Of a stretch of 64,000 bases of DNA, positions 43,545 to 52,551 are shown one piece after another. How positions within the stretch are numbered: the first letter of the stretch is position 1; every line of letters starts with the position of its first letter. Under the pieces are notes generated by a model. That model saw only the letters and a list, made by a program, of their open reading frames with translations. It did no database searches and was not told where the DNA came from. The DNA comes from Haloarcula ordinaria (GTDB taxonomy: Archaea > Halobacteriota > Halobacteria > Halobacteriales > Haloarculaceae): the NCBI RefSeq assembly GCF_029338275.1, contig NZ_CP119789.1:806001-870000 (forward strand). The letters run 5' to 3'. The translations under genes and the position numbers were made by a program.

Positions 43545-44420
43545 TCACTCGCGTTCGTCGTTCTCCCCGTTCTCCGCCGCGTCGCGCTCGGTGATGGCGT
43601 CCGCCGAGGGCATCGTCTCCCGGGCGGTCTCCTCGATCTTGGCCGAGGCGTCCGCGGCGTACTGTTCGATGTCCTCGACGTGGGCGACGATGTTCGCCGC
43701 GTCGAGCCGACGGTTGATGCGGACCGACATGTCCTCGGGGAGGTCGCGCTGCTCTCGGTTGCCCGTGGCGACGCCGCTCGAGACGATGGACTGGACGCCC
43801 TCCTCGACGGTCATGTCGATGTCGCGGACGCGGTGCTCGGCGACGTGCAGCACGTACCCGCCCATCACCGGGTTCGGCGCCATCGGGAGGAACAGCGTGA
43901 CCATCCCCTTTTCGGCCGCCGCGTCGGCGACGACGTCCGGCGTCTCCGCGGTGAGGAACGCGATGGAGTAGGACCCCTCGACGGGGAACTCGACCAGTTT
44001 CACCTCCTGGAAGCTGTCGGTGTCGCTGTCCAGCAGCAGCTCGCTCATTTCGTCGAGGCTCCGGTACAGCGACCCGACGCCGGGGATGCGGGAGAGGACC
44101 GTCTCGAGGAGGAGGCCCAGGTCGGACGCGCTCGACCGGTACTCCGCCGCCACGCCGATGAGGAAGACCAGCGAGACCAGCGAGACGACCGCCGCGAGCT
44201 TCAGGACGAAGTCGGACGCCGGTGCGAACCCGATGGTCGCGGTGACGAACCCGACGACCGGGTCGAGCTGCTGTGAGACGAAGTCGACGACGAATCCGAG
44301 GACGATGAGCGTCACGATGAGCGGCATCGTCACCGCGGTGCCCGTGACCAACGCCCGACGCACGAACTCCCTGACCGCGTCGGTCCCGTCTCCCATCTGA
44401 TTGCTGAGTCGGTCGGTCAT
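43545..44420 (-). CDS. DUF502-family membrane protein
   Basis: 291 residues. Two N-terminal transmembrane helices (TGTAVTMPLIVTLIVLGFVV and LKLAAVVSLVSLVFLIGVAA) are followed by a soluble domain with ETVLSRIPGVGSLYRSLDEM and VTLFLPMAPNPVMGGYVLHV, the DUF502 signature. The C-terminal tail is acidic and probably disordered. The function is unknown. It lies 45 bases upstream of thiE on the same strand and is divergent from the S2P gene. Confidence 0.9.
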   Translation of the reverse strand: MTDRLSNQMGDGTDAVREFVRRALVTGTAVTMPLIVTLIVLGFVVDFVSQQLDPVVGFVTATIGFAPASDFVLKLAAVVSLVSLVFLIGVAAEYRSSASDLGLLLETVLSRIPGVGSLYRSLDEMSELLLDSDTDSFQEVKLVEFPVEGSYSIAFLTAETPDVVADAAAEKGMVTLFLPMAPNPVMGGYVLHVAEHRVRDIDMTVEEGVQSIVSSGVATGNREQRDLPEDMSVRINRRLDAANIVAHVEDIEQYAADASAKIEETARETMPSADAITERDAAENGENDERE

Positions 44421-44491
44421 GCAGACCCATATAGTCGATTTCGGGAAAGCATTGTGGCGCTGGCCGGCCTGCCGCGACCCCAGTGTCCGAA

Positions 44492-44499
44492 CATATTAC
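44492..44499 (+). promoter_or_regulatory. TATA box of the S2P protease gene
   Basis: CATATTAC centred about 29 nt upstream of the GTG at 44524, supporting that start. Confidence 0.55.
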
Positions 44500-44523
44500 T
44501 GCCCGCCACCCCTCTGGTCCGGT

Positions 44524-45660
44524 GTGCGAAACTACCATCTCACGACGGTCTGGGGCATCCCCATCCGGGTGAACATCTCGCTGCTGGTCTTTCTACCGAT
44601 ACTGGCCTGGATTATCGGGAGCGGTGCACAGATCGAAGTGTACGCTGGACTTGTGGGCGCGCTCGCCGGCGTCACGTTCGACATGGGTCGGCTGATGGCG
44701 GGGCAGACCCCGTGGCTCATCGGCACCGCGGCCGCCGTCGGGCTGTTCGCCAGCGTCGCCGTCCACGAACTCGGCCACTCGTGGATGGCGATGCGCTACG
44801 ACCTCGAGGTCGAGTCCATCACCCTGTGGATTCTGGGCGGCCTCGCGAGCCTGAAGACGATGCCCCGCGAGTGGAACCGAGAGTTCTGGATCGCCGTCGC
44901 CGGGCCGGTGACCTCGATTCTGGTCGCCTTGGTCTGTTACATCGCGCTGCTGGTGCTCCCCGCCAGCGCGCAGGTGACGACGTTCGTCGTCGGTTGGCTC
45001 GCCGTCACGAACCTCCTCCTCGCGGTGTTCAACATGCTCCCGGCGTTCCCGATGGACGGCGGCCGGGTCCTGCGGGCGCTACTGGCGCGCAACCGGCCGT
45101 ACGCCTCGGCGACCCGGCTGGCCGCCCGCATCGGGACCGCCTTCGCCGTCCTCTTCGCCGTCGTCGGCGTCCTCTCCTTCTCGCCGATGTTGCTCCTGCT
45201 CGCGCTGTTCGTCTACAGCGCGGCCTCCGGCGAGTCGCGGACGGTGGCGCTGTCGGACCTACTGGACGGCCTCACCGTCAGCGACGTCGCCCGGCCCGCG
45301 ACGGACACCGTCGAGGCCGACGCCAGCGTCGAGGAGCTGGTCGACAAGATGTTCGCCACGCGCTCGACGGAGTTCACCGTCGTCCGTGACGGCGAGGCCG
45401 TCGGCGTCGTCACCATCAGCGACTTCCAGGCGCTCTCCAAGGCCGAACGCGAGGCCGACACCGTCGCCGACCTGATGGAGACGGACCTCCCGCGCTTCGC
45501 GGCCGACATGACCGCCTTCGACGCGCTGGTCGCGCTCGACGGGGCCAGGTCGAGTGCGGCGCTGGTCGAGGGTATCGACGGCACACGCGTCGTCTCGCGA
45601 GCCGACTTCGCCTCGGCGATGGAGATGCGCCGGCTCGTCGGGTCACCGTCGCCGTTCTAG
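44524..45660 (+). CDS. Site-2 protease-like intramembrane metalloprotease with CBS domains
   Basis: 378 residues from a GTG start. Six hydrophobic segments carry the zinc motif AVHELGHSWM (HExxH) and the later metal-binding NMLPAFPMDGGRVLRAL. After about residue 250, two CBS domains (SDLLDGLTVSDVARPATDT to the C-terminus) suggest adenosine-nucleotide control. Such S2P enzymes cut membrane-bound regulators. No substrate gene is adjacent. It converges on the arylsulfotransferase-like gene through a shared CTAG stop. Confidence 0.93.
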   Translation: MRNYHLTTVWGIPIRVNISLLVFLPILAWIIGSGAQIEVYAGLVGALAGVTFDMGRLMAGQTPWLIGTAAAVGLFASVAVHELGHSWMAMRYDLEVESITLWILGGLASLKTMPREWNREFWIAVAGPVTSILVALVCYIALLVLPASAQVTTFVVGWLAVTNLLLAVFNMLPAFPMDGGRVLRALLARNRPYASATRLAARIGTAFAVLFAVVGVLSFSPMLLLLALFVYSAASGESRTVALSDLLDGLTVSDVARPATDTVEADASVEELVDKMFATRSTEFTVVRDGEAVGVVTISDFQALSKAEREADTVADLMETDLPRFAADMTAFDALVALDGARSSAALVEGIDGTRVVSRADFASAMEMRRLVGSPSPF

Positions 45661-47012
45661 CCCCGATACCACGTGCCGGTCCCGATAACGACACCGAGCA
45701 CCGATAGCACTGCGAGCGCCAGGTGGAGCTCGCCGAACCAGAACGGGGTCCACGGGGCGACGGCCTGGAGGCCGACCAGCGCGAGCGACAGGCCCGGGAC
45801 GCTCTCGGGGGTCGGGGCTGGCGTGCTCGTGGAGCTTTCGGCCCCGCTCTCGTCGCCGGGTCCGTACAGCACGCCGCCGACGCGCTCGCCCTCCGGGAGC
45901 CGTTCGGCCTCGTAGGGGATGGGCGAGTCGCTCGGTGTCTCGGTGCTCCAGACGACGGTCCCGTCGGGTGTCACCTCGAAGACGCGCTTGTTCAGCGTGT
46001 CCGTGACGAGCGTGTTGCCGTTGTCGAGCCGGTCGGCGTCGCGCGGCCAGCGGATGTCGATACCGCCCGCGCGGGTGAGCGTCCAGGCGGGTTCCCAGCG
46101 GCCGTCGTCGGCCCGGTGGAGCTCGACCACGCGGTCGTTGTCCGAGTCGGCCACGAGGACCGCCCCGTCGCCGAGCCACTGGGGGTTGTGCTGGTGGTCG
46201 AGCACCTCGGGGTTCCCACACCGGACGTCGCCGTCACCGTCGAAGTCGGCCAGCTGTTCGCCGCGGACCTGACAGCTGCCGTCGTCGCCGCCGTGGTCCG
46301 CGTTGACGACCTCGACGACGCCCGCGCCGCGCTCGACGAGGAGGAGCTGGTTGGCGTTGCGGACCGAGACGAGATAGTGGGTCTGGTTGACGGCGTCCAC
46401 GTCGTTGATGTGGAGCCAGTCCCGGCGGGTCGGGTCCGGCGGCGCGTCGTAGAACGACGAGGCGTTCCACTGCCAGGTTATCTCGGGGTCGTCGGACTCG
46501 ACGCCGCGGACGGTGAATATCCGCTCGTGTTCCATGTCCGAGAGGAGGTACTCGCCCGAGGCTAAGCGCTCGACGTCGTGGGTCTCGCTGTTCTTCGCGG
46601 TCCGGACCGGGAACGCGTACTCCCCGACGACCGCCGGGCCGCCCGCGGCGTCCGGGTCGATGATGCGGAAGCCGGTCTTGGTGCACGGCGTCTCGTAGGG
46701 CCCGCAGTCGGAGTCGTAGCCCGAGTGCATGAACCCCGCCATGACGGTGCCGTCGGGCAGCATCGTCACGTCGAAGTAGCTGTCGGCGCTGTCCTCGCGC
46801 CAGGCTATCGACCCGTTCTCGACGAGGTAGACGCTGCCCTTCTCGTGCCACCCGGGGCCGCCGCCCTGGGAGCCCACGAGGGTCCCGGTGGTGCCGTCGC
46901 CGGCGGTGGCGACGCCGCGGTCCGGGGCCGTCGCAGCCCCGATACCGAGCGTCAGCCCGAGCACGAAGAGGCTGAGGGCGACCAGGGCAACGCCGCGCGT
47001 GGCACGCTCCAT
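45657..47012 (-). CDS. Arylsulfotransferase (ASST)-like membrane-anchored beta-propeller
   Basis: 451 residues. An N-terminal hydrophobic helix (residues about 8-30) and a C-terminal one (about 420-440) bracket a large extracellular domain with repeated blade motifs: SYFDVTMLPDGTVMAGF, RDWLHINDVDAVNQTHYL, DHQHNPQWLGDGAVLVAD, GGIDIRWPRDADRLDNGN. Conserved HIND and HQHNP histidines resemble ASST/Stressosome-like propellers. Enzyme activity is not proven by sequence. A Pro/Thr-rich linker with SSTSTPAPTPES precedes the last helix. The start at 47012 is chosen as the first ATG before the membrane helix. Confidence 0.87.
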   Translation of the reverse strand: MERATRGVALVALSLFVLGLTLGIGAATAPDRGVATAGDGTTGTLVGSQGGGPGWHEKGSVYLVENGSIAWREDSADSYFDVTMLPDGTVMAGFMHSGYDSDCGPYETPCTKTGFRIIDPDAAGGPAVVGEYAFPVRTAKNSETHDVERLASGEYLLSDMEHERIFTVRGVESDDPEITWQWNASSFYDAPPDPTRRDWLHINDVDAVNQTHYLVSVRNANQLLLVERGAGVVEVVNADHGGDDGSCQVRGEQLADFDGDGDVRCGNPEVLDHQHNPQWLGDGAVLVADSDNDRVVELHRADDGRWEPAWTLTRAGGIDIRWPRDADRLDNGNTLVTDTLNKRVFEVTPDGTVVWSTETPSDSPIPYEAERLPEGERVGGVLYGPGDESGAESSTSTPAPTPESVPGLSLALVGLQAVAPWTPFWFGELHLALAVLSVLGVVIGTGTWYRG

Positions 47013-47097
47013 TGGCCTGGTCTCGGTGGACCGCAGAAAAAAGCGTTCCGACGGCCCGGCGGTAGTTACAAACCGCGGGCCGTCGCAGTCCCCGACG

Positions 47098-47949
47098 ATG
47101 CAGTCGGGACTCGTCGACGTGTTCGTCTCGCTGGTGGGGACCGACCCGCTGGTCCAGGGACTGGCCGGTGGGCTGGTCATCGCCTCGCTGAACCTCCTGG
47201 GTGCGTCGCTGGTGCTGGTCTGGCGCGACCCGTCCGAGCGCGCCCTGGACGCCGCGCTCGGCTTCGCGGCGGGCGTGATGCTCGCGGCGGCGTTCACGAG
47301 TCTCATCCTCCCCGGCATCGAGGAGTACTCCGGCGGGAACCCGGTTCCGACGCTGCTCGGTGTCGCCCTGGGCGCGCTCTTCTTGGACCAGGCCGACCGC
47401 TTCCTCCCGCACGCCCACTACCTGCTGTCGGGGCGCAAGCGACCCGACGCGGCCAACCCCTCTGAGACGCTCGCGGTCGACGACGAGCGACTGGCCGGCG
47501 TCGTCCTGTTCATCCTCGCGATAACCTTACACAACATGCCCGAGGGGCTGGCCGTCGGGGTAGGGTTTGGGGCGGCCGCCGGTGACCCGGCCCGCCTGGG
47601 CGGTGCGCTCTCCTTGATGCTCGCCATCGGTATCCAGAACATCCCCGAGGGACTGGCGGTGTCGGTCGCGGCCATCAACGCCGGGCTGGACCGTCGCCTG
47701 TACGCCGTCGTCGCCGGCGTCCGGGCGGGCGTCGTCGAGATTCCGCTGGCTATCCTCGGCGCCGTCGCCGTCACGCTCGTCGAACCCTTGCTCCCCTACG
47801 CGATGGGTTTTGCCGCTGGCGCGATGCTCTTCGTCATCTCCGACGAGATAGTCCCGGAGACCCACCGCCACGGCCACGAGCGGGTGGCGACGCTGGGGCT
47901 GATGCTCGGCGCTATCGTCATGCTGTACCTGGACATCTCGCTCGGCTAG
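47098..47949 (+). CDS. ZIP-family metal transporter
   Basis: 283 residues with eight hydrophobic segments. The ZIP signature appears in ITLHNMPEGLAVGVGF and IGIQNIPEGLAVSVA, whose His, Asn and Glu bind the metal in the transport path. The family moves Zn2+, Fe2+ or related ions into the cytosol. A short hydrophilic loop with HAHYLLSGRKRPDAANPSET lies in the middle. It shares its stop with the CPCC gene through CTAG and is divergent from the propeller gene. Confidence 0.93.
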   Translation: MQSGLVDVFVSLVGTDPLVQGLAGGLVIASLNLLGASLVLVWRDPSERALDAALGFAAGVMLAAAFTSLILPGIEEYSGGNPVPTLLGVALGALFLDQADRFLPHAHYLLSGRKRPDAANPSETLAVDDERLAGVVLFILAITLHNMPEGLAVGVGFGAAAGDPARLGGALSLMLAIGIQNIPEGLAVSVAAINAGLDRRLYAVVAGVRAGVVEIPLAILGAVAVTLVEPLLPYAMGFAAGAMLFVISDEIVPETHRHGHERVATLGLMLGAIVMLYLDISLG

Positions 47950-48245
47950 GCGTCGTAGGGCCAGTTCGGGTCCCGGTCGAACCCGTCGGGGTCGGCACAG
48001 CTGTCGGCCTCGTCGGGGGTACAGCCGCCGTACTCCTCGAAGTTCTCGCGAGCGGTCGCCAGCGAGACGTGGTTCGTGTCGCTCACGTAGTCGTCGTCGC
48101 CGAACTGGATGGGGTCGTCCATCCAGTGACAGACCGGACAGACCTCGTAGGACCCCGGTGCCCCCTCCGGTAACGTCTGGTAACCACAGCACGGGCAGTA
48201 GCCCAGTTCCCGTGCCGCCGGGTTCCCGGGTGTTTGGGTGGCCAT
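47946..48245 (-). CDS. CPCC-family cysteine-rich protein
   Basis: 99 residues. The N-terminal zinc ribbon is GYCPCCGYQTLPEG with a partner pair EVCPVCHWMDDPIQF, the CPCC family pattern. The C-terminus has two further Cys and the typical ending GFDRDPNWPYDA. Function unknown. It follows the DUF6360 gene by 56 bases on the same strand. Confidence 0.9.
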   Translation of the reverse strand: MATQTPGNPAARELGYCPCCGYQTLPEGAPGSYEVCPVCHWMDDPIQFGDDDYVSDTNHVSLATARENFEEYGGCTPDEADSCADPDGFDRDPNWPYDA

Positions 48246-48301
48246 CGGCTGTGGTATGCGTGGCCACACCAATGAATGGTTCGGTCGGTGACGTGTCGCG
48301 G

Positions 48302-48586
48302 TCACTCGGACTGTGCGGCCTCGACCTTCGCGGCGTACTTCTCGAGTTCGTCGGCGAGTTCGCGGGCCTGGGCCGCCGAGAGCGTCACCGTGTCGGCGTG
48401 CGGCTCGACGTGTTCGATGTCGGTGTTGTCCAGCTCCACCTGGAGCTCGACGTGGTCGGGGTTCGTCCGCGGCGCGGTGACGTTGAGCACCGCGAGCGCC
48501 TCCTCCTCGAAGCCGTGGCCCTCGACCCGGCCGTCCAGCAGGTCGAACGTGGTGTACGCGTTGACCTTCATGATGCGGTCTACCAT
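48302..48586 (-). CDS. DUF6360-family protein
   Basis: 94 residues: MVDRIMKVNAYTTFDLLDGR, VTAPRTNPDHVELQVELDN, and a C-terminal helix TLSAAQARELADELEKYAA. I place it in the haloarchaeal DUF6360 by pattern. Function is unknown. An internal ATG at 48571 is a second possible start. It is 100 bases downstream of the HtpX stop region on the same strand. Confidence 0.85.
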   Translation of the reverse strand: MVDRIMKVNAYTTFDLLDGRVEGHGFEEEALAVLNVTAPRTNPDHVELQVELDNTDIEHVEPHADTVTLSAAQARELADELEKYAAKVEAAQSE

Positions 48587-48686
48587 ACTCAGGGGTTCGG
48601 GACTCGGGCAATAAACGTCTGCGTTCGTCGGCGTGCCGATAGCCTACCCGAACGGACAACGAGTCTCGTGAAGCGGGTCGCCCGCG

Positions 48687-49511
48687 CTACGACCGGAGCC
48701 GCTCGATTCGCTTCTCCATCGGTGGGTGCGTCGAGAACAGTCGCTGGAGCAGTCCCTCGTCGGCGTTGAAGATACAGAGCGCGTTCAGGTTGTCGTCGAC
48801 CTTCGACTCGCGTCCCGACGCGCCGCGGGAGATCTTCTGGAGCGCACGGGCCAGGGGGTCGCCGCTCCCGATGGCCTCGCGCGCGTCGGCGTCGGCGACG
48901 TACTCACGGTACCGCGAGATGGCCAGGACGAACACCATCACGAGCATGTTCGCGAGCGACGAGGCGACCATCGCCAGTATCCAGGACCCCATGTTCCGCT
49001 CGCCGCCGAACAGCACCGCGAAGTAGGCGACGTAGCCGACGAGCATCCCGATGGACTGTCCGACGACCATCGTGATGACGTCGCGGTTCTTGATGTGGGC
49101 GAGCTCGTGGGCGAGGACGCCCTCCAGTTCGTCGTCGTCGAGCAGCTGCATCAGTTCACTCGAGACGACGACGACGCCGGCGCCCTTCCGCCCGACGGCG
49201 AAGGCGTTGGGGACGCCCATATCCATCACCATCAGCCGGGGTTCCTCGAGATTCATGTCGCGACAGAGCCGCCTGACCTTCTGGTGGACGTGCCCGTACT
49301 GCGCGTCGTCGGGCATGTCCGAAGCCCCTCTGAGTGCCATCCACTTCCCGAGTTTGTACTGGACGGCCGGCACGACGAGGATGCCGACGAGCAACACCGG
49401 CACCAGCGGCAGGTTCAGCAGGACCGACAGTGCGGTCCCGGCGAACAGATAGAAGGCGAACAGTATCGCCCCGACGACGAGCATCCGCAGTCGTAGTCCG
49501 AAGTCAGTCAT
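48687..49511 (-). CDS. htpX: HtpX-like membrane metalloprotease
   Basis: 274 residues. Two N-terminal transmembrane helices are followed by the M48 core: VLAHELAHIKNRDVI (HExxH), a second pair of membrane helices, and the third zinc ligand Glu in SRYREYVADADAREAIG. The end is STHPPMEKRIERLRS, shared by the family. HtpX degrades damaged membrane proteins. Two ATGs lie close together (49511 and 49517). A minus-strand TATA-like CTTACAAC (about 49535-49542) fits either. Confidence 0.93.
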   Translation of the reverse strand: MTDFGLRLRMLVVGAILFAFYLFAGTALSVLLNLPLVPVLLVGILVVPAVQYKLGKWMALRGASDMPDDAQYGHVHQKVRRLCRDMNLEEPRLMVMDMGVPNAFAVGRKGAGVVVVSSELMQLLDDDELEGVLAHELAHIKNRDVITMVVGQSIGMLVGYVAYFAVLFGGERNMGSWILAMVASSLANMLVMVFVLAISRYREYVADADAREAIGSGDPLARALQKISRGASGRESKVDDNLNALCIFNADEGLLQRLFSTHPPMEKRIERLRS

Positions 49512-49605
49512 ACCCATGGCTCACCGGTGGAAGGTTGTAAGTCTCCTGGCTTTCGCCGCGTGTGGGCCCAACGCCCGCGACCGCCGGCGGGTCGACCGGG
49601 GAACC

Positions 49606-50760
49606 CTACGCGTCGTCGCCGAACCCGACTTCTTCGGCGTCGGCGGCGGCCAGGTCGATGGCGGTCTCGTAATCGAACTCGCGGACCACCTCGCCGTCGC
49701 GGACGAGTGGCTCCATCAGTTCGGCGGCGTCGTCGGGCGCGTTCCGGTCGGCCAGGCCGATGTGGTGACCGCCGTCCGCGGTGCGGTAGACGGCCTTCTT
49801 CCCCGTGAGCTTCCCGCGCTTGGCGGCTGGTTCGCCGTCCACTTCGACGATGTCCAGCGCGAAGTCCAGGGGGTCGGCGTTCGAGACGAAACTCCCGACG
49901 CCGAAGCCGTCGGCCACGTCGCGAAGCGCCCGGAGTTGCTCGGGGCCCAGGCCGCCCGAGACGAAGATGTCGATGTCCTCGTGGCCGTGGGCGTCAAGCG
50001 TCCAGCGGACCTCGCGGACGATGTGCCGGAAGTCGCCCCGGCGGGACCCGGTCGTGTCCAGGCGGACGCCGGTCAGGTCGTCGACGGCCTCGGCGGCCCG
50101 GAGCGCCTCGTCGACCTCGTCTGAGTAGGTGTCGACCAGCGCGATGCGGGGCGTGTCGTCGGGGACGGCCTCGTCGAAGGCCCGCCAGGCGGCCTCCTGC
50201 TCGCCGCGGCCGAAACATATCATCAGCGCGTGGGGCATAGTTCCGCCGGCGCGTCGGCCGACGGTGTCCTCCGCGGCGACGTTCGAGAAGCCGTCCAGCC
50301 CGCCCAGCAGGGCCGCCCGCTCGACCATCGCGCCAAGCGAGGGGTGGAGGTGTCGCGAGCCGAAGCTCAGCACCGTCGAGTTCGGCGCGGCGTGGCGGAC
50401 CTCGAGCGCCCGCGTCGCCACTGCCGTCGGGTGTGAGAGCAGGCCGAGCAGCGCCGTCTCGAGGCGACAGAACTCGCGGTAGGGCCCCTCGATGCGGAGG
50501 ACGGGGCCGCCGTCGAACAGCTGTCCCTCCGGCAGCGCGTCGACGTCGACCGCACGCCCTTCGAGCAGCGACGCGGCGTCGGGCAGGCCCGCGAGCAGGT
50601 TCCAGGTCCCCGTCGGGAACTGGTCCGCGGTCACCTCCGCCACGACGTCCGGGTTCTTGCCGGCGTACTCCAGGGCCTCCATCGTCCGGTCGAAGTACGC
50701 GTCCGTCGCCCGCCCCTCGCGAATCGTCTCTGGTGAGACGATGTCGAACTCCTCGCTCAT
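49606..50760 (-). CDS. pncB: Nicotinate phosphoribosyltransferase
   Basis: 384 residues. It makes nicotinate mononucleotide from nicotinate and PRPP in NAD salvage. Motifs: TDAYFDRTMEALEYAG, the central FGSRHLHPSLGAMVERAA, the strand end IALVDTYSDEVDEAL, RLDTTGSRRGDFRHI and the phosphate-binding IFVSGGLGPEQLRAL. The length suits the archaeal/short class. The nicotinamidase gene pncA lies 3.4 kb away, so two steps of the same pathway sit in this region. Confidence 0.94.
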   Translation of the reverse strand: MSEEFDIVSPETIREGRATDAYFDRTMEALEYAGKNPDVVAEVTADQFPTGTWNLLAGLPDAASLLEGRAVDVDALPEGQLFDGGPVLRIEGPYREFCRLETALLGLLSHPTAVATRALEVRHAAPNSTVLSFGSRHLHPSLGAMVERAALLGGLDGFSNVAAEDTVGRRAGGTMPHALMICFGRGEQEAAWRAFDEAVPDDTPRIALVDTYSDEVDEALRAAEAVDDLTGVRLDTTGSRRGDFRHIVREVRWTLDAHGHEDIDIFVSGGLGPEQLRALRDVADGFGVGSFVSNADPLDFALDIVEVDGEPAAKRGKLTGKKAVYRTADGGHHIGLADRNAPDDAAELMEPLVRDGEVVREFDYETAIDLAAADAEEVGFGDDA

Positions 50761-50840
50761 AGGCGCTCTTCGGCCGGGGATTCAAAAAGCCGCCCGGTCG
50801 GCTCTCGCGGTCCGACCGTCGTCACACCGCTCCCGGTGGC

Positions 50841-51017
50841 TCAGTTGCCGGCGACGACGGGCTCCGACCGCTTCACGTCGGTCGCCTCGACCAGCGCCTC
50901 GCAGATGGCGCTCTTGCGGTGGTCGACCTGGAGGTGCACGTAGACGTCGTTCCTGGACGATGCGGCCGCCCCACAGAGGGGACAGGTGTAGCCGGGGGGT
51001 GTGTCACTTTTTGTCAT
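50841..51017 (-). CDS. C2H2-like zinc-finger microprotein
   Basis: 58 residues: YTCPLCGAAASSRNDVYVH, then LQVDHRKSAI, giving CPLC and two His as one classical finger. It differs from the 40-residue finger at 17061 by an acidic-to-neutral C-terminal half. It is 80 bases upstream of pncB on the same strand and may share its transcript. An inverted repeat TCTTGTA/TACAAGA lies at 51124-51145, in the 190-base gap upstream, which shows nothing else. Confidence 0.8.
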   Translation of the reverse strand: MTKSDTPPGYTCPLCGAAASSRNDVYVHLQVDHRKSAICEALVEATDVKRSEPVVAGN

Positions 51018-51207
51018 GTGTTGTAACCGGTCGCTGGTGGGCTACCGTCCGCTGGCGTGTGCTCGGCGGCGTGGCCTCCCGAACCCGGCGCTTCCACCGG
51101 ACGGCTGCGTACCGACACGACCCTCTTGTAGTCTCAAATACAAGAACCTACCTATGAATTGAACGTATCGCTACGGTCCGGTCCGTACTGCTCTATATCG
51201 CCCGTCC

Positions 51208-52551
51208 TCACCCGACGGGACGGTGAATCGCGTCCAGGTCGGCCACCGCCGGCCCGTTGACGATACGGACGGTCTCTCCCCGGCGGACCACACGGAAGGC
51301 GTCGGCGAAGGGGTCGTCCTCGGGGACGACGTAGACGTTCGCCCGCGGGTTCGTGGCGCCCCGTTCCTCGACGAGGATGGCCCGGTAGGCGGCGGCGAAC
51401 TCGCGGGCGTCCGCCTCGGTGTCCCACGTCGTCTGCCAGACGTAGCCGAACTCGCCGTCCCCGTTCCGGTACGGGACCACGGTGTCACCGCCCCAGCCGG
51501 CCGATATCTCGCTGTCGTAGCTGTACCTGTCGCTCTGCGTCTGGTTGTTGTGGTACATCGTCGCGAAGATGGAGGCCTCCCCGACGGTGTCGCCCACGGG
51601 GTCGTGGTCGAAGCGCTCCCACTCGTCTGTCGAGCGGTCGCGGACCGTCACGTCGACCGGCTTCTCGTCCGGGTACTTCTCGGGGTGGAGCACCTGCTCG
51701 CTGCTGTCCGGGACGTTCTCGTGGAGGGCGTCGACGGCGTCCCAGCCGCCCCGCTGGCGGACCTGGTAGACGAACGTCGGCCCGGTGGCGTACGGCTGGA
51801 AGACGACGGTGAAGAGGCCGGCGTTGACGCTCCCGCCGCCGCCACCGCCGCTCCGCTCGGGTCGGTCGATGCAGTCCCACCCGTCCTCACACCGCCGCTC
51901 GTAGAGGGCCCGGATGTAGTTCGCCTCGCCCTCGACGACGCCCTGCCGAGCGAGCTGGGTGTCCTGGGTCTCCGGGGAGCCGCTCAGGCCGAACTGCTGG
52001 TCCTGCAGGGCGTGGACGAGCTCGTGGGCCAGCGTCGCCCGGTCTATCTGTGGCGTCTCCGTGGGACTGACGATGACGATGCGGTCCTCGCTGGGCGAGT
52101 AGAAGCCCTGGACCGTCGTCGAGAAGGTGTCGTCGATGGCCTCGCTGCTCCCCGCGTCCTCGCCGATGAGGACCAGCGCCTCCCACACCTGGTCGTTCCA
52201 GGGGTCCTCGGGCGGGCCGGCGGCGCTCCCGTTCCCGCGCGAGCGGTTGCGGTACGCCGCCCGCGAGATGATCTCGACCGGGACGGGCTCGGTGAACTCC
52301 CGTTCGCGAATCTGCTCGACGCGGGCCATCGTCCGGGCGACGACGGCGTCGCGCTCGCTCTCGTTGAGGCCGTCCTCGGTCGTCACCGACACCGGGTCGT
52401 CGTACCAGTAGCCGGACTCCCAGCCGATCGTGTCGCCGCCGGGCGGGGCCTCGGGGTGGTCGCTCCCGCCGAACACCGGCCCGCCGTCGAACACCGGCGC
52501 GCTACATCCCGCGAGGACCACGACGAGCGCCACCAGCACGGCCCTACGCAT
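51208..52551 (-). CDS. Hvo_1808-family surface lipoprotein with HExxH motif
   Basis: 447 residues. The signal MRRAVLVALVVVLAGC carries a lipobox, so the protein is exported and lipid-anchored. The mature domain includes a zincin-like AHELVHALQDQQFGL with a downstream VEGEANYIRALY that could supply the third ligand, then a Gly-rich break and a second conserved region, GYVWQTTWDTEADAREFAAA. It is known as an Hvo_1808-type surface protein, with function unknown. Its start overlaps the end of the paralogue upstream (stop at 52544), so the two form a tandem operon. Confidence 0.9.
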   Translation of the reverse strand: MRRAVLVALVVVLAGCSAPVFDGGPVFGGSDHPEAPPGGDTIGWESGYWYDDPVSVTTEDGLNESERDAVVARTMARVEQIREREFTEPVPVEIISRAAYRNRSRGNGSAAGPPEDPWNDQVWEALVLIGEDAGSSEAIDDTFSTTVQGFYSPSEDRIVIVSPTETPQIDRATLAHELVHALQDQQFGLSGSPETQDTQLARQGVVEGEANYIRALYERRCEDGWDCIDRPERSGGGGGGSVNAGLFTVVFQPYATGPTFVYQVRQRGGWDAVDALHENVPDSSEQVLHPEKYPDEKPVDVTVRDRSTDEWERFDHDPVGDTVGEASIFATMYHNNQTQSDRYSYDSEISAGWGGDTVVPYRNGDGEFGYVWQTTWDTEADAREFAAAYRAILVEERGATNPRANVYVVPEDDPFADAFRVVRRGETVRIVNGPAVADLDAIHRPVG

